Made by a program: the position numbers and the translations under genes
NCBI GenBank assembly: GCA_029883265.1
Contig: JAOUJM010000019.1
Span: forward strand, 1-39,016
Direction of reading: 5' to 3'
DNA: 39,016 nucleotides
Source: Gammaproteobacteria bacterium
Lineage (GTDB): Bacteria; Pseudomonadota; Gammaproteobacteria; S012-40
Shown: positions 1-7,163 of the stretch, piece by piece
Layout: each line of letters opens with the position of its first letter
How positions within the stretch are numbered: the first letter of the stretch is position 1
Notes under the pieces: model-generated
The model's database searches: none
What the model saw: only the letters and a program-made list of their open reading frames with translations
Told to the model about the DNA's origin: nothing

Positions 1-142
1 GTGACGTGCCACTTAAACTGCCATGACTTGGTTGAAGCGTCACAACAAAACTTAATTCATCTTGATCGGCATCGCTACCGGTTAAGGTGACATTGATTGA
101 TCCATCTTCGCTCAAGCTAATAGGAGTAGTTGAACCATTTGC
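1..142 (-). repeat. Near-identical tandem module copy A
   Basis: Bases 1-142 match 553-694 with about four substitutions, and the first 94 bases are identical. The offset is 552 nt, exactly two modules (184 codons), so the repeating unit is a two-domain block. The copy probably extends past the left edge. Confidence 0.85.
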
Positions 143-1654
143 CACGGGCACATCATTGGCTTGAGTGACGTTGAGACTGATCACAGCAGTGGCGGAATCA
201 ACACTGCCATCATTAACGACAAAACTAAAACTATCACTACCAAAATAATTCGCGTTAGGTGTATAGGTAAGATTCGGTGCCGTGCCGCTTAACGTGCCAT
301 GCTCAGGTTGTAGCGTGACTCGATAAAGCAAATCATCGAGATCAGCATCGCTCGCGCTCAAGGTCAGCGCAACTGAAGCATCTTCGAGCAAACTAATCGT
401 GCCATTGGAATTATTCGCAACCGGTGGATCATTGACTGGAGTGATGCTTAAAAGAATCGTTGCGGCAAGCGAATCACTAATTCCGTCATTGGCGACAAAA
501 CTAAAACTATCACTGCCAAAATAATTTGCATTCGGTGTGTAAATCAAATTCGGTGACGTGCCACTTAAACTGCCATGACTTGGTTGAAGCGTCACAACAA
601 AACTTAATTCATCTTGATCGGCATCGCTACCGGTTAAGGTGACATTAGTTGATCCATCTTCGCTCAAGCTAATGGGAGTAGTAGAACCATTTGCTATCGG
701 TGTGTCATTCATGGACACAACCTCAATATTCACTAGTCTGGGCTCGCTCACAAGCTCGCCATCACTAACCGTAAAACTAAATTGATCGGCGCCGTGATAG
801 TTTGCATTGGCCTGATAGGTCCAATTGGAATTATTGCCTTGGCTAATTGAACCATGTTGTGGTTGTCCACTAATGGCGACGACTAAATTCTCGCTTTCAA
901 TATCACTACCCGCCAAGGCCAACAAAACACTATTATCCTCAGACACGGTCACATCCGGCACGGGTAAAGTAATTGGACGATCATTTAATGCAAGAATTGT
1001 GATTTCATATAGAAATGGCTCGCTTTGCGCTACCCCATCGGTAGCAACGAGATAAAAACTGTCCGTACCGTTGTAATTTGGGTTGGGATGATAACTCAAG
1101 TTGCGCCCATCAATGCTGGCTTCGCCGTGACTGGCTTGGGTACTAATGGTAAATTCAACATCTTCAGGTGATGAGTCAATATCTTCAATCGTCAATACAA
1201 TAAACATATATTGATCTTCCTGAATTTGAATATTCTCGGGAACTGAAATCGTCGGTGCGTCATTAACGGCTTCAATTTCAAACGTGATTTCACCTGTTTT
1301 TGTTATACCGTTTTCGACAAAAGAAAAACTAAACTTGTCTTCGCCAAAATAATTGGCTTCAGGTGTATAGGTGAATACAGGAAAGTCTCCTGTGAGTTCA
1401 CCATGTTCGGGAGGCGTAATTAAGGTAAATTGAACATCGGCAACCGTGGCAATCTCAAATTCAAATTCAAAATTTTGGTCTTCTTGAGTTTCCAGACGCT
1501 GGGCTTTAAGTGAAACAACAACAGGCTCATCTTTTTTTTGTTGTTGACTGGTCTCATCCACACCCTGGGCGCAAGCACTTAAGAACAGGGTAATAAAAAG
1601 GATAAATCCAAAACGATGATAGCAAAACCCTGTATTGTTGTTTTTACCCAACAT
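1..1654 (-). CDS. Tandem-95 / cadherin-like repeat lipoprotein (3' end outside window)
   Basis: Exported surface protein built of cadherin-like beta-sandwich modules. It starts with ATG at 1654, preceded by an AAGGAG Shine-Dalgarno about 6 nt upstream. The first ~28 residues are a lipoprotein signal ending in LSAC, so the mature N-terminus should be a lipidated cysteine followed by a Q/K-rich linker. About five and a half modules of 90-95 residues follow. Each opens with an NDxP motif, has an acidic SEDGS-like segment and a DADxD calcium-site-like segment, and ends with NYFGxDSFSF followed by a NDG element, which is typical of tandem-95 repeat proteins. The reading frame is open to base 1, so the C-terminus is missing and the full protein may be much longer. 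Modules 4 and 6 are nearly identical in DNA. The partner is unknown; adhesion or matrix function is inferred from the fold only. No clear promoter was found. Confidence 0.85.
   Translation of the reverse strand, partial: MLGKNNNTGFCYHRFGFILFITLFLSACAQGVDETSQQQKKDEPVVVSLKAQRLETQEDQNFEFEFEIATVADVQFTLITPPEHGELTGDFPVFTYTPEANYFGEDKFSFSFVENGITKTGEITFEIEAVNDAPTISVPENIQIQEDQYMFIVLTIEDIDSSPEDVEFTISTQASHGEASIDGRNLSYHPNPNYNGTDSFYLVATDGVAQSEPFLYEITILALNDRPITLPVPDVTVSEDNSVLLALAGSDIESENLVVAISGQPQHGSISQGNNSNWTYQANANYHGADQFSFTVSDGELVSEPRLVNIEVVSMNDTPIANGSTTPISLSEDGSTNVTLTGSDADQDELSFVVTLQPSHGSLSGTSPNLIYTPNANYFGSDSFSFVANDGISDSLAATILLSITPVNDPPVANNSNGTISLLEDASVALTLSASDADLDDLLYRVTLQPEHGTLSGTAPNLTYTPNANYFGSDSFSFVVNDGSVDSATAVISLNVTQANDVPVANGSTTPISLSEDGSINVTLTGSDADQDELSFVVTLQPSHGSLSGTS
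553..694 (-). repeat. Near-identical tandem module copy B
   Basis: This is the partner of the copy at 1-142. Similarity falls sharply after about 694, where the NDxP inter-module joint lies, so the conserved block ends at a domain boundary. The intervening module (about 214-520) is related but clearly diverged. Confidence 0.85.
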
Positions 1655-2158
1655 AGGCACTCCTTTGTTATTGTTCGACATTCAAGTTAATTCCATTTCG
1701 GAAGTTTTGCAGCGCTTATAGTAACAAGCTTCAATTAATTATCCTATGGGGTGCTATTGAAATTTCTTGGCTTATGCTGCGATAAAAGGATTAAAACGAT
1801 TTTTTTTGAAATTACACAGGACTTAATAATTAAATGCTACATTAGAATTTTCTTACGTAGCCGATTTATGCCTAATTAAAAAGCGATTGAAGAATATTTT
1901 AAACTTGCGTTTTTTTCAAAATCAATTTGTGAAACAGGATAGTATTAAAATAGTCGCCACCACTATTAAAAAGTATTACCAATAAAAAGCGATGGGATTG
2001 TTTAGAGCGTGTAATTGAATAGTGAATGAAAAAAATTTGCATATAAATGAGACTAGCTGCAATAGATAACAATGGATCAGGGATCATGGTTTTGTGGAAC
2101 ACGAGCCATATTTCCAATTCATACACAAAACAATGTTTGATGCAAAAAAATGAAAGCT
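1655..2158. other. Gene-poor AT-rich stretch
   Basis: About 500 bp upstream of the tandem-95 gene. I see no convincing coding region, RNA gene or mobile-element trace. A 75-codon minus-strand frame at 1899-2126 has no ribosome-binding site and low-complexity hydrophobic content. The stretch presumably holds the promoter of the minus-strand lipoprotein gene, but no -35/-10 pair stands out. Confidence 0.5.
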
Positions 2159-2239
2159 TTAATTGTCATTGGCTGGCACGAGTTTACGCAAAATACTAAC
2201 AACATCAAAAGCAAGGCCAAAAATACTCGCTGCTTCCAT
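2159..2239 (-). CDS. Possible 26-residue amphipathic small protein
   Basis: A short frame from ATG 2239 to TAA 2159. It is preceded by AAGGTGAT, a very good match to the anti-Shine-Dalgarno complement, with about 5 nt to the ATG. The peptide starts MEAASIFG, has a hydrophobic or amphipathic middle (residues about 5-20) containing a single RK pair, and ends in a polar PANDN tail. It is divergent from the rhodanese gene. I recognise no family. The short membrane-active-looking helix resembles small membrane peptides or type I toxin-like peptides in general character only. The main support is the ribosome-binding site, so this could be chance. Confidence 0.4.
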   Translation of the reverse strand: MEAASIFGLAFDVVSILRKLVPANDN

Positions 2240-2357
2240 AGTTATCACCTTCTACACTGAACCAGCTAGCGACTTATCCTTATAAAATGCCTGGATAATA
2301 AATTAAAGTATTTCGCCCGCCATCTACAAAAAAACTAAAAAAAGTTTAAACCAAGGC

Positions 2358-2386
2358 TTGCCTATATTAGTTTTTGCTAATATAAT
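2358..2386 (+). promoter_or_regulatory. Sigma-70 promoter of ygaP with overlapping palindromic operator
   Basis: The -35 box TTGCCT (2358-2363), a 17-bp spacer and a perfect -10 TATAAT (2381-2386) lie about 80 bp before the rhodanese start. A perfect inverted repeat, TATATTAG-N6-CTAATATA (2363-2384), fills the spacer and enters the -10 box, so a dimeric repressor bound there would block RNA polymerase. In other proteobacteria, rhodanese/sulfide genes are often repressed by ArsR-family persulfide sensors (YgaV/BigR/SqrR). That such a regulator acts here is inference, and no regulator gene is adjacent. Confidence 0.7.
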
Positions 2387-2466
2387 TATTTACAGATTGA
2401 TGAGTAATACACTCAGGTATTTAGAACTGAAATTATTTAAACAAAGACCATACGGAGCCAAAGGAA

Positions 2467-3009
2467 ATGTCACAAGTTATTATTGATGTAAGAGAAAAAG
2501 ACGAATTCGCAGCTGAACATGCGCCTGATTCGGTTAATATCCCTTTATCATCATTTGCAGCCATCGCCCCTGGCGTATTGAATCAATTAAAAGACCGCAA
2601 AATCACATTTATGTGTCGTTCAGGTGCTCGCGCTAGCCAAGCACAAGCTATTGCTAGTGGTCTTGGTTTTAATGATGCCCATAGTTATGACGTTTTTGAA
2701 GGCGGCTTAATGGCGTGGAAACTTCAAGGCAAGCAAATCAGCCAACACAATGTTAAAGCACCGCTTCCGCTGATGCGTCAGGTGCAATTGCTCATCGGTG
2801 CGATGGTTATTGCATTTGCCTTATTAGGTGCCTTCGTGAATTCAACATTCGCAATTGGTGCAGCAGCAGTTGGTGCTGGTTTATTTTTAGCGGGTGCTAC
2901 CGGATTTTGCGCTTTGGCCACGCTAATGGGTAAATTACCTTGGAACCGCGGTGACTTATTAGCGCAAAAGCGCATGTGTGCCGCCAGTTCCAATAACGGT
3001 GCTTGTTAA
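2467..3009 (+). CDS. ygaP: Rhodanese-domain inner-membrane protein, YgaP-like
   Basis: 180 residues, close to the 174 of E. coli YgaP. Residues 1-100 form a single rhodanese domain with the active-site loop C50-RSGAR, where the cysteine would carry a persulfide. The conserved GGLMAW segment follows near residue 80. The C-terminal third has two hydrophobic helices (about 108-126 and 130-155) of the DUF2892 type that anchor it in the inner membrane with the rhodanese domain in the cytoplasm. The expected role is sulfurtransfer and persulfide handling (thiosulfate or sulfide metabolism). The ATG is preceded by GGAGCCAAAGGAA. It appears monocistronic, with its own palindrome-covered promoter upstream and a strong terminator 30 bp downstream. 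Confidence 0.88.
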   Translation: MSQVIIDVREKDEFAAEHAPDSVNIPLSSFAAIAPGVLNQLKDRKITFMCRSGARASQAQAIASGLGFNDAHSYDVFEGGLMAWKLQGKQISQHNVKAPLPLMRQVQLLIGAMVIAFALLGAFVNSTFAIGAAAVGAGLFLAGATGFCALATLMGKLPWNRGDLLAQKRMCAASSNNGAC

Positions 3010-3039
3010 GTCTTCTCCCCTCCCTCCTCGAAGAAGACA

Positions 3040-3070
3040 AAAGGGGCCTTAGTTGGCCCCTTTCTTTTTT
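3040..3070. terminator. Rho-independent terminator, probably bidirectional
   Basis: The stem GGGGCC (3043-3048) and GGCCCC (3055-3060) has a TTAGTT loop, flanked by A-rich sequence on the left and TTTCTTTTTT on the right. It lies between convergent genes, ygaP (plus) and the DUF427 gene (minus). The A-run gives a T-run on the minus strand, so it can serve both. Confidence 0.88.
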
Positions 3071-3350
3071 ATCGCAAGACTTCAATATCACCCCAGAATG
3101 CGATGTAGTTTTTAATATTTTCAGCTTCCGGTTTGGGCGCTGGATAAAACCAGGCCGCATTTTCTAAAGCTTCGCCTTCGACTTCTATATTGTAATAGCT
3201 AGCTTCGCCTTTCCATACACAAAGACTGTGTAATTGGCTGAGTTTGAGAAAAGCTTTTTCGACGGATTCGGGGGGAAAATAGTGATTACCTTCGAGAACG
3301 ATGGTGTAGGCGCTATTTGCTAGTTCAACGCCTTTCCACACTGCACGCAT
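3069..3350 (-). CDS. DUF427 family protein
   Basis: 93 residues matching the compact DUF427 fold: the opening AVWKGVELA, a central FPPESV segment, then SLCVWKGEASYYNI and AWFYPAP near the end, followed by NYIAFW. The family is widespread in bacteria and fungi and has no firmly established activity, so no function is assigned. The start at 3350 is well supported by AGGAGG six bases upstream. The gene follows trhP by 16 nt and is probably cotranscribed with it. Its stop touches the shared terminator. Confidence 0.85.
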   Translation of the reverse strand: MRAVWKGVELANSAYTIVLEGNHYFPPESVEKAFLKLSQLHSLCVWKGEASYYNIEVEGEALENAAWFYPAPKPEAENIKNYIAFWGDIEVLR

Positions 3351-3366
3351 GCGAGCCTCCTGGGAG

Positions 3367-4647
3367 TTACAATTCCTTTACTAGCAATGCTAAATCACCA
3401 GGGGGATGAGGCAAGTGAATACAAATTTGGTATCCGCTTCCAGGTGCTTCCGTGACCGGCTTGCCCCATGTGTCTTCCATGTGATGCAAGACAAACTGAG
3501 TGTTGCCCCCTGGCGTTAGCATCACTACCGTATCGCCAACTTCCAGGCGATTCTTTATATCAAATTTAGCTTTTCCTGTAGCTTCATCATATTCCAGCAT
3601 TTCTGCGACGAATAATTGCTCGCTGCTGACAGAACTTCCGGTTTGGTAGTTTTGATAATCCTCGGGCACATGGCGCCGGTAAAAACCTTCGGTATAACCA
3701 CGGTTGGCCAAGCCATCGAGTTCTACCATGAGATTTTTGTCGAAAGGTTTGCCAGCCACAGCATCATCAATAGCACGACGATAAATTTGCGCTGTTCGCG
3801 CCACATAATAAGGTGATTTGGTGCGACCTTCGATTTTTAATGAATCCACACCGATTTCGGCCAAGCGCCAAACATGTTGTACCGCCCGTAAATCCTTGGA
3901 ATTCATGATATAAGTACCATGTTCATCTTCGTAAATTGGCATAGGCTCGTCCGGGCGCTTGGGTTCCTCTAACATCATCACCTGGGTGTCGGGTCGGTGC
4001 AGACGCACATCGCCCGTATCGGTTGTTTCGGTTTGATGAACTTTATAGTCCCAACGACAGGCATTAGTACAAGTGCCTTGATTTGGATCTCGATGATTCA
4101 TGTAACCGGATAATAAACAGCGACCGGAGTAGGCGATGCATAAGGCACCATGAACAAATACTTCCAATTCCATATCCGGGCAGTCTTGGCGAATTTCTGC
4201 TACTTCGTCCAGAGACAATTCGCGCGATAAAATCACTCGTTCTATACCAATTGATTTCCAAAATTTCACCGCAGCAGAATTCATGGTATTAGCCTGCACT
4301 GACAGATGAATCGTCATCTCCGGCCAGCGCTCACGTACCATATGGATTAAACCAGGATCAGCCATAATCAACGCATCAGGCGCCATTTCGATTATGGGTT
4401 CCATGTCTTTCATGTAGGTTTTGAGTTTTGCGTTATGCGGTAATAAATTACTAGCGACAAAAAACTTTTTCCCTTGCATATGGGCTTCATTTATACCCGT
4501 TCTCAAATTTTCCATGGTGAACTCATTATTGCGCACGCGTAAGCTATAACGCGGTTGCCCTGCGTAAACAGCATCAGCACCAAAGGCAAACGCATGGCGC
4601 ATGGATTTCAAAGTACCGGCGGGAGATAAAAGTTCTATGGATTTCAT
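3367..4647 (-). CDS. trhP: tRNA 5-hydroxyuridine synthesis protein TrhP (U32 peptidase family, YegQ)
   Basis: 426 residues of the peptidase U32 family. The family signature is clear at residues 162-180 (EVFVHGALC followed by YSGRCLLS, with C170 and C177), and further cysteines C193 and C197 follow in GTCTNAC. The N-terminus ELLSPAG is also typical. In E. coli, YegQ/TrhP acts in prephenate-dependent formation of 5-hydroxyuridine at wobble position U34 of tRNAs, with cysteines implicated in an iron-sulfur cluster. E. coli YegQ is slightly longer (about 450). Translation starts at ATG 4647, inside the foot of a 5'-UTR hairpin. The DUF427 gene follows in the same direction. The U32 assignment is very sure. 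The TrhP subgroup is likely, because the length and motif order match YegQ rather than the UbiU/UbiV pair. Confidence 0.9.
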   Translation of the reverse strand: MKSIELLSPAGTLKSMRHAFAFGADAVYAGQPRYSLRVRNNEFTMENLRTGINEAHMQGKKFFVASNLLPHNAKLKTYMKDMEPIIEMAPDALIMADPGLIHMVRERWPEMTIHLSVQANTMNSAAVKFWKSIGIERVILSRELSLDEVAEIRQDCPDMELEVFVHGALCIAYSGRCLLSGYMNHRDPNQGTCTNACRWDYKVHQTETTDTGDVRLHRPDTQVMMLEEPKRPDEPMPIYEDEHGTYIMNSKDLRAVQHVWRLAEIGVDSLKIEGRTKSPYYVARTAQIYRRAIDDAVAGKPFDKNLMVELDGLANRGYTEGFYRRHVPEDYQNYQTGSSVSSEQLFVAEMLEYDEATGKAKFDIKNRLEVGDTVVMLTPGGNTQFVLHHMEDTWGKPVTEAPGSGYQICIHLPHPPGDLALLVKEL

Positions 4648-4648
4648 G

Positions 4649-4706
4649 ATCGCTCGATTTAAATCAAAAAGAGCGATATTTTAGCAGATTACTAGGTTTT
4701 TGACGA
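4649..4706 (-). promoter_or_regulatory. Candidate trhP promoter and 5'-UTR hairpin
   Basis: Read on the minus strand there is a -35-like TCGTCA (4706-4701), a 17-bp spacer and the -10 TAAAAT (4683-4678). The predicted start (about 4671) falls at the arm ATCGCTC (4677-4671), which pairs with GAGCGAT (4655-4649) immediately before the ATG at 4647. The second arm holds the only purine-rich stretch that could serve as ribosome-binding site, so the hairpin might limit translation. The -35 match is weak. Confidence 0.4.
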
Positions 4707-4716
4707 AAGGATTTAC

Positions 4717-5145
4717 CTAGTCGGAATGTTCGAGTTGATCGATTTGTGGGAAGTCAGCGGCATGGCGGCGAATCCACTCCCTGGCTGCTTCTTCACCCGA
4801 AAGTACACGCCCTTCTTTCTCTTCTATTTCACGCTTATAATGTTCGATATGGCAAATCTGTTCAATCATACGCGCTTGAAAGGCTTCGTTTTGATCGCTT
4901 AACTCGACCCCAATATCAAATCCATTTTCAATAGATTCACACCAAACCACTTTTCCATGCGCGCTAAAATTTGGTTCGATTAATGGTATTTTCACCACAA
5001 TGCGACTGCCCAGTGAAATTGAATGGCTGGTCTTAAAAGACAAACCACCTAAGCTAATGTTGCTTAAAGTGTCCTGGCTTGCTTGCCCCTCGTCGGGTTC
5101 GCATACCAAAGGAATATCCGATGGATGACGAATGTATTTACGCAT
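4717..5145 (-). CDS. PilZ-domain c-di-GMP-binding protein
   Basis: 142 residues. The PilZ c-di-GMP-binding motifs are both present: R2-x3-R6 at the extreme N-terminus and N29-x-S31-x-x-G34 in the following strand. The beta-barrel pattern (SRIVVKIPL, GKVVWCES, GFDIGVEL) continues to about residue 85. A charged helical tail with EEKEG and an EWIRR segment fills residues 90-142 and may contact a partner. It is soluble, with no signal peptide, and is expected to be a cytoplasmic receptor for c-di-GMP. The motif is too near the N-terminus for the start to be much further downstream. A 7-bp inverted repeat (4691-4697/4715-4721) overlaps its stop codon. The output target is unknown. Confidence 0.87.
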   Translation of the reverse strand: MRKYIRHPSDIPLVCEPDEGQASQDTLSNISLGGLSFKTSHSISLGSRIVVKIPLIEPNFSAHGKVVWCESIENGFDIGVELSDQNEAFQARMIEQICHIEHYKREIEEKEGRVLSGEEAAREWIRRHAADFPQIDQLEHSD

Positions 5146-5342
5146 TGACCTGTGCTCCTGGCGGGTTTAAATATCAGCTCAACAAATGCTGGACATAATG
5201 CATTTATTAGGCCTGATAATAGGAACTTTTTCACCAGCCTATCTAGCGGTAAAAAATTTACAATAGGCAACAAAACCAAACGCCGCGCCTAGGTACTGGG
5301 CTCCAACATCTTTACTTCTATACTATTAATCCGAGTGAATAA

Positions 5343-7151
5343 TTAGAATAGCGAAGGCGTTTTCTGCAGTAAATACCCCGAGAAATTTAACAACTCTTCG
5401 TCGTCGCGTTTTTCTACGAGAATTTTTTCGTTCAATCCACTACCAAGCCCCGGCAAATACGCATGATTGTCGTCAATAATTTCAAGTGGAATTTTTAGCG
5501 TTAAGGGAATCAAACCCGGTAAACGATATTTGAATACCAAACGACTTTTTTCTAAAAGCAACTCGCCCTCTTCAATTTTCATTAACTCGGTCAAGGCGTC
5601 AGGATTCGCCAATTGGTATTCTCCCAAACGCTGCTGCCAGGCCGCACTTGGTGATTTAGATTCACTAAGTGCCGTGGCAAACACATAACGTTGGCCATGA
5701 TAATAAGATAATAAAATCGGCTGTTGCATGATTTCATAAGGTGCGAAATGAACTTTTGTAATCCAATCCAACTTTAGTGGTATAAACCCGAATAAATCGT
5801 ATTGCACGGCGAACCAGCTTTTTTCGTCTTTTATCAATTGAAAATCCCAACCCATGACATCGACTTCATTGGGCTGAGCCTTCAAGTCTAAGGCCAACAA
5901 TCCAACATAACTACTATAATACGGCTGTAACTTGAATGGATTTTCTTGCAAACTTAATTGCGGGGTTAGTTCACGCTTTTTATGTTGATAGGTATTGGCA
6001 TATTCTTCAACAACAGTATTTCGTATGGTTTCAAGTAATTCCCAACTGCTCTGATCATTGGCAAACACCAGCATGGCAATATTGTATTCGCGTATTAACA
6101 TTATATGCGCTTTAAAAAATAGTGTTGCGCCATACATGACTGCGGTATTCAAATCTTCGAATGGCGTGCGCTGAAAGCGCCAGGACAAACCTACACGTCG
6201 ATCCAAATCCATGGGTATATGTTCATTTTGGTTTTTGAACATCTCATCAATCAGTTCTGCCGCAATAATTTGTTGCCCATTGTAGCGGCCACGATGCATT
6301 AATAATTGCACCACTTTCACCATTTCTTCCATGGTGCTAATTAAGCCCAAGGCTGGTTTATCACGCACATCCAATAATTTCTGCACATCACCTTTTTTAT
6401 ACGGTCGAGCCAGATTGGTTTTGGGCAATTGTTTGATATCGAAATAGGCCTGTTTGATATCGAGTGGCTCAAACAAATAGGTTCGAATATTTTCTTCATA
6501 AGAGCGTTTGCTGACGGATTCAATAACAGCAGCCACCACGGTATAACCAATATTGGAATAACTAAAAATAGTATTTGCCGGATACACTGGCTTTAAATTT
6601 TGATTTTGCAATAAAAGAAACTTGTAGGAACTTGGTTGTTCAGCCCAGCTATCTTTATAGTAGTTCAAAGGCAAACCTGAGTGATGACTTAGTAATTGAC
6701 GCAGATTGCGATCACCAATAGAATTTTTTAACAAGCGATAATTGTCATCGAGGTAATATCGAATAGGTGTGTCAAGGTCAAGCAACCCCAATTCGACAAA
6801 TTTCAAAGTCAACAAGCCTGTCACAAGCATGGTCAACGATCCCTGGCGAAACAAACTATCAGGCATCACTTCCACACGTTCGGCTTTGTTGATATAACCA
6901 AAGTTTTTTTGTAAAAGCATTTGCTTGGCATCAAACAAACTAAATGCCAGGCCAGGCACATTTGCTTCTTTAAACGCGGCTTCCACCCGTTGACTGATTG
7001 TTTCCATTGAAACTGTTTTAAGATCAGTGCTGGCATCGGCGAAAACGCTGCTTATCGGTGTTAGTAACAATAATAAAACTAACCAGCAATGCATAAAGCT
7101 TCTCAATGGGATGGGTGTTAGACCTGTGATTCTACTGGTTTTCAAGCGCAA
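5343..7151 (-). CDS. Exported beta-lactamase-fold protein with degenerate active site
   Basis: 602 residues. A hydrophobic signal segment (about 19-38, ending VFA) is followed by a class C beta-lactamase/serine hydrolase domain (about 50-390) and a long C-terminal beta-rich region. Fold landmarks are clear: FRQGS, a conserved LLSHHSGLP (153-161), and Y198-S-N200 as the YxN motif. The first catalytic motif, however, reads S105-L-T-M108 where S-x-x-K is expected, and no clear KTG/HxG triad follows. The nucleophile is kept but the general-base lysine is lost, so hydrolase activity is doubtful. The longest frame begins at TTG 7151; ATG 7094, with GAGAAG upstream, gives a shorter signal peptide and may be the true start. 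It follows the GGDEF-EAL gene by 12 nt and is probably in its operon. The substrate is unknown; a cell-envelope binding role is inference. Confidence 0.8.
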   Translation of the reverse strand: MRLKTSRITGLTPIPLRSFMHCWLVLLLLLTPISSVFADASTDLKTVSMETISQRVEAAFKEANVPGLAFSLFDAKQMLLQKNFGYINKAERVEVMPDSLFRQGSLTMLVTGLLTLKFVELGLLDLDTPIRYYLDDNYRLLKNSIGDRNLRQLLSHHSGLPLNYYKDSWAEQPSSYKFLLLQNQNLKPVYPANTIFSYSNIGYTVVAAVIESVSKRSYEENIRTYLFEPLDIKQAYFDIKQLPKTNLARPYKKGDVQKLLDVRDKPALGLISTMEEMVKVVQLLMHRGRYNGQQIIAAELIDEMFKNQNEHIPMDLDRRVGLSWRFQRTPFEDLNTAVMYGATLFFKAHIMLIREYNIAMLVFANDQSSWELLETIRNTVVEEYANTYQHKKRELTPQLSLQENPFKLQPYYSSYVGLLALDLKAQPNEVDVMGWDFQLIKDEKSWFAVQYDLFGFIPLKLDWITKVHFAPYEIMQQPILLSYYHGQRYVFATALSESKSPSAAWQQRLGEYQLANPDALTELMKIEEGELLLEKSRLVFKYRLPGLIPLTLKIPLEIIDDNHAYLPGLGSGLNEKILVEKRDDEELLNFSGYLLQKTPSLF

Positions 7152-7163
7152 CGCCTAGCAGAT

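Noticed and set aside
1899-2126. 75-codon minus-strand frame in the gene-poor stretch
   Set aside because: No ribosome-binding site, low-complexity hydrophobic composition from AT-rich DNA, and no recognisable domain.
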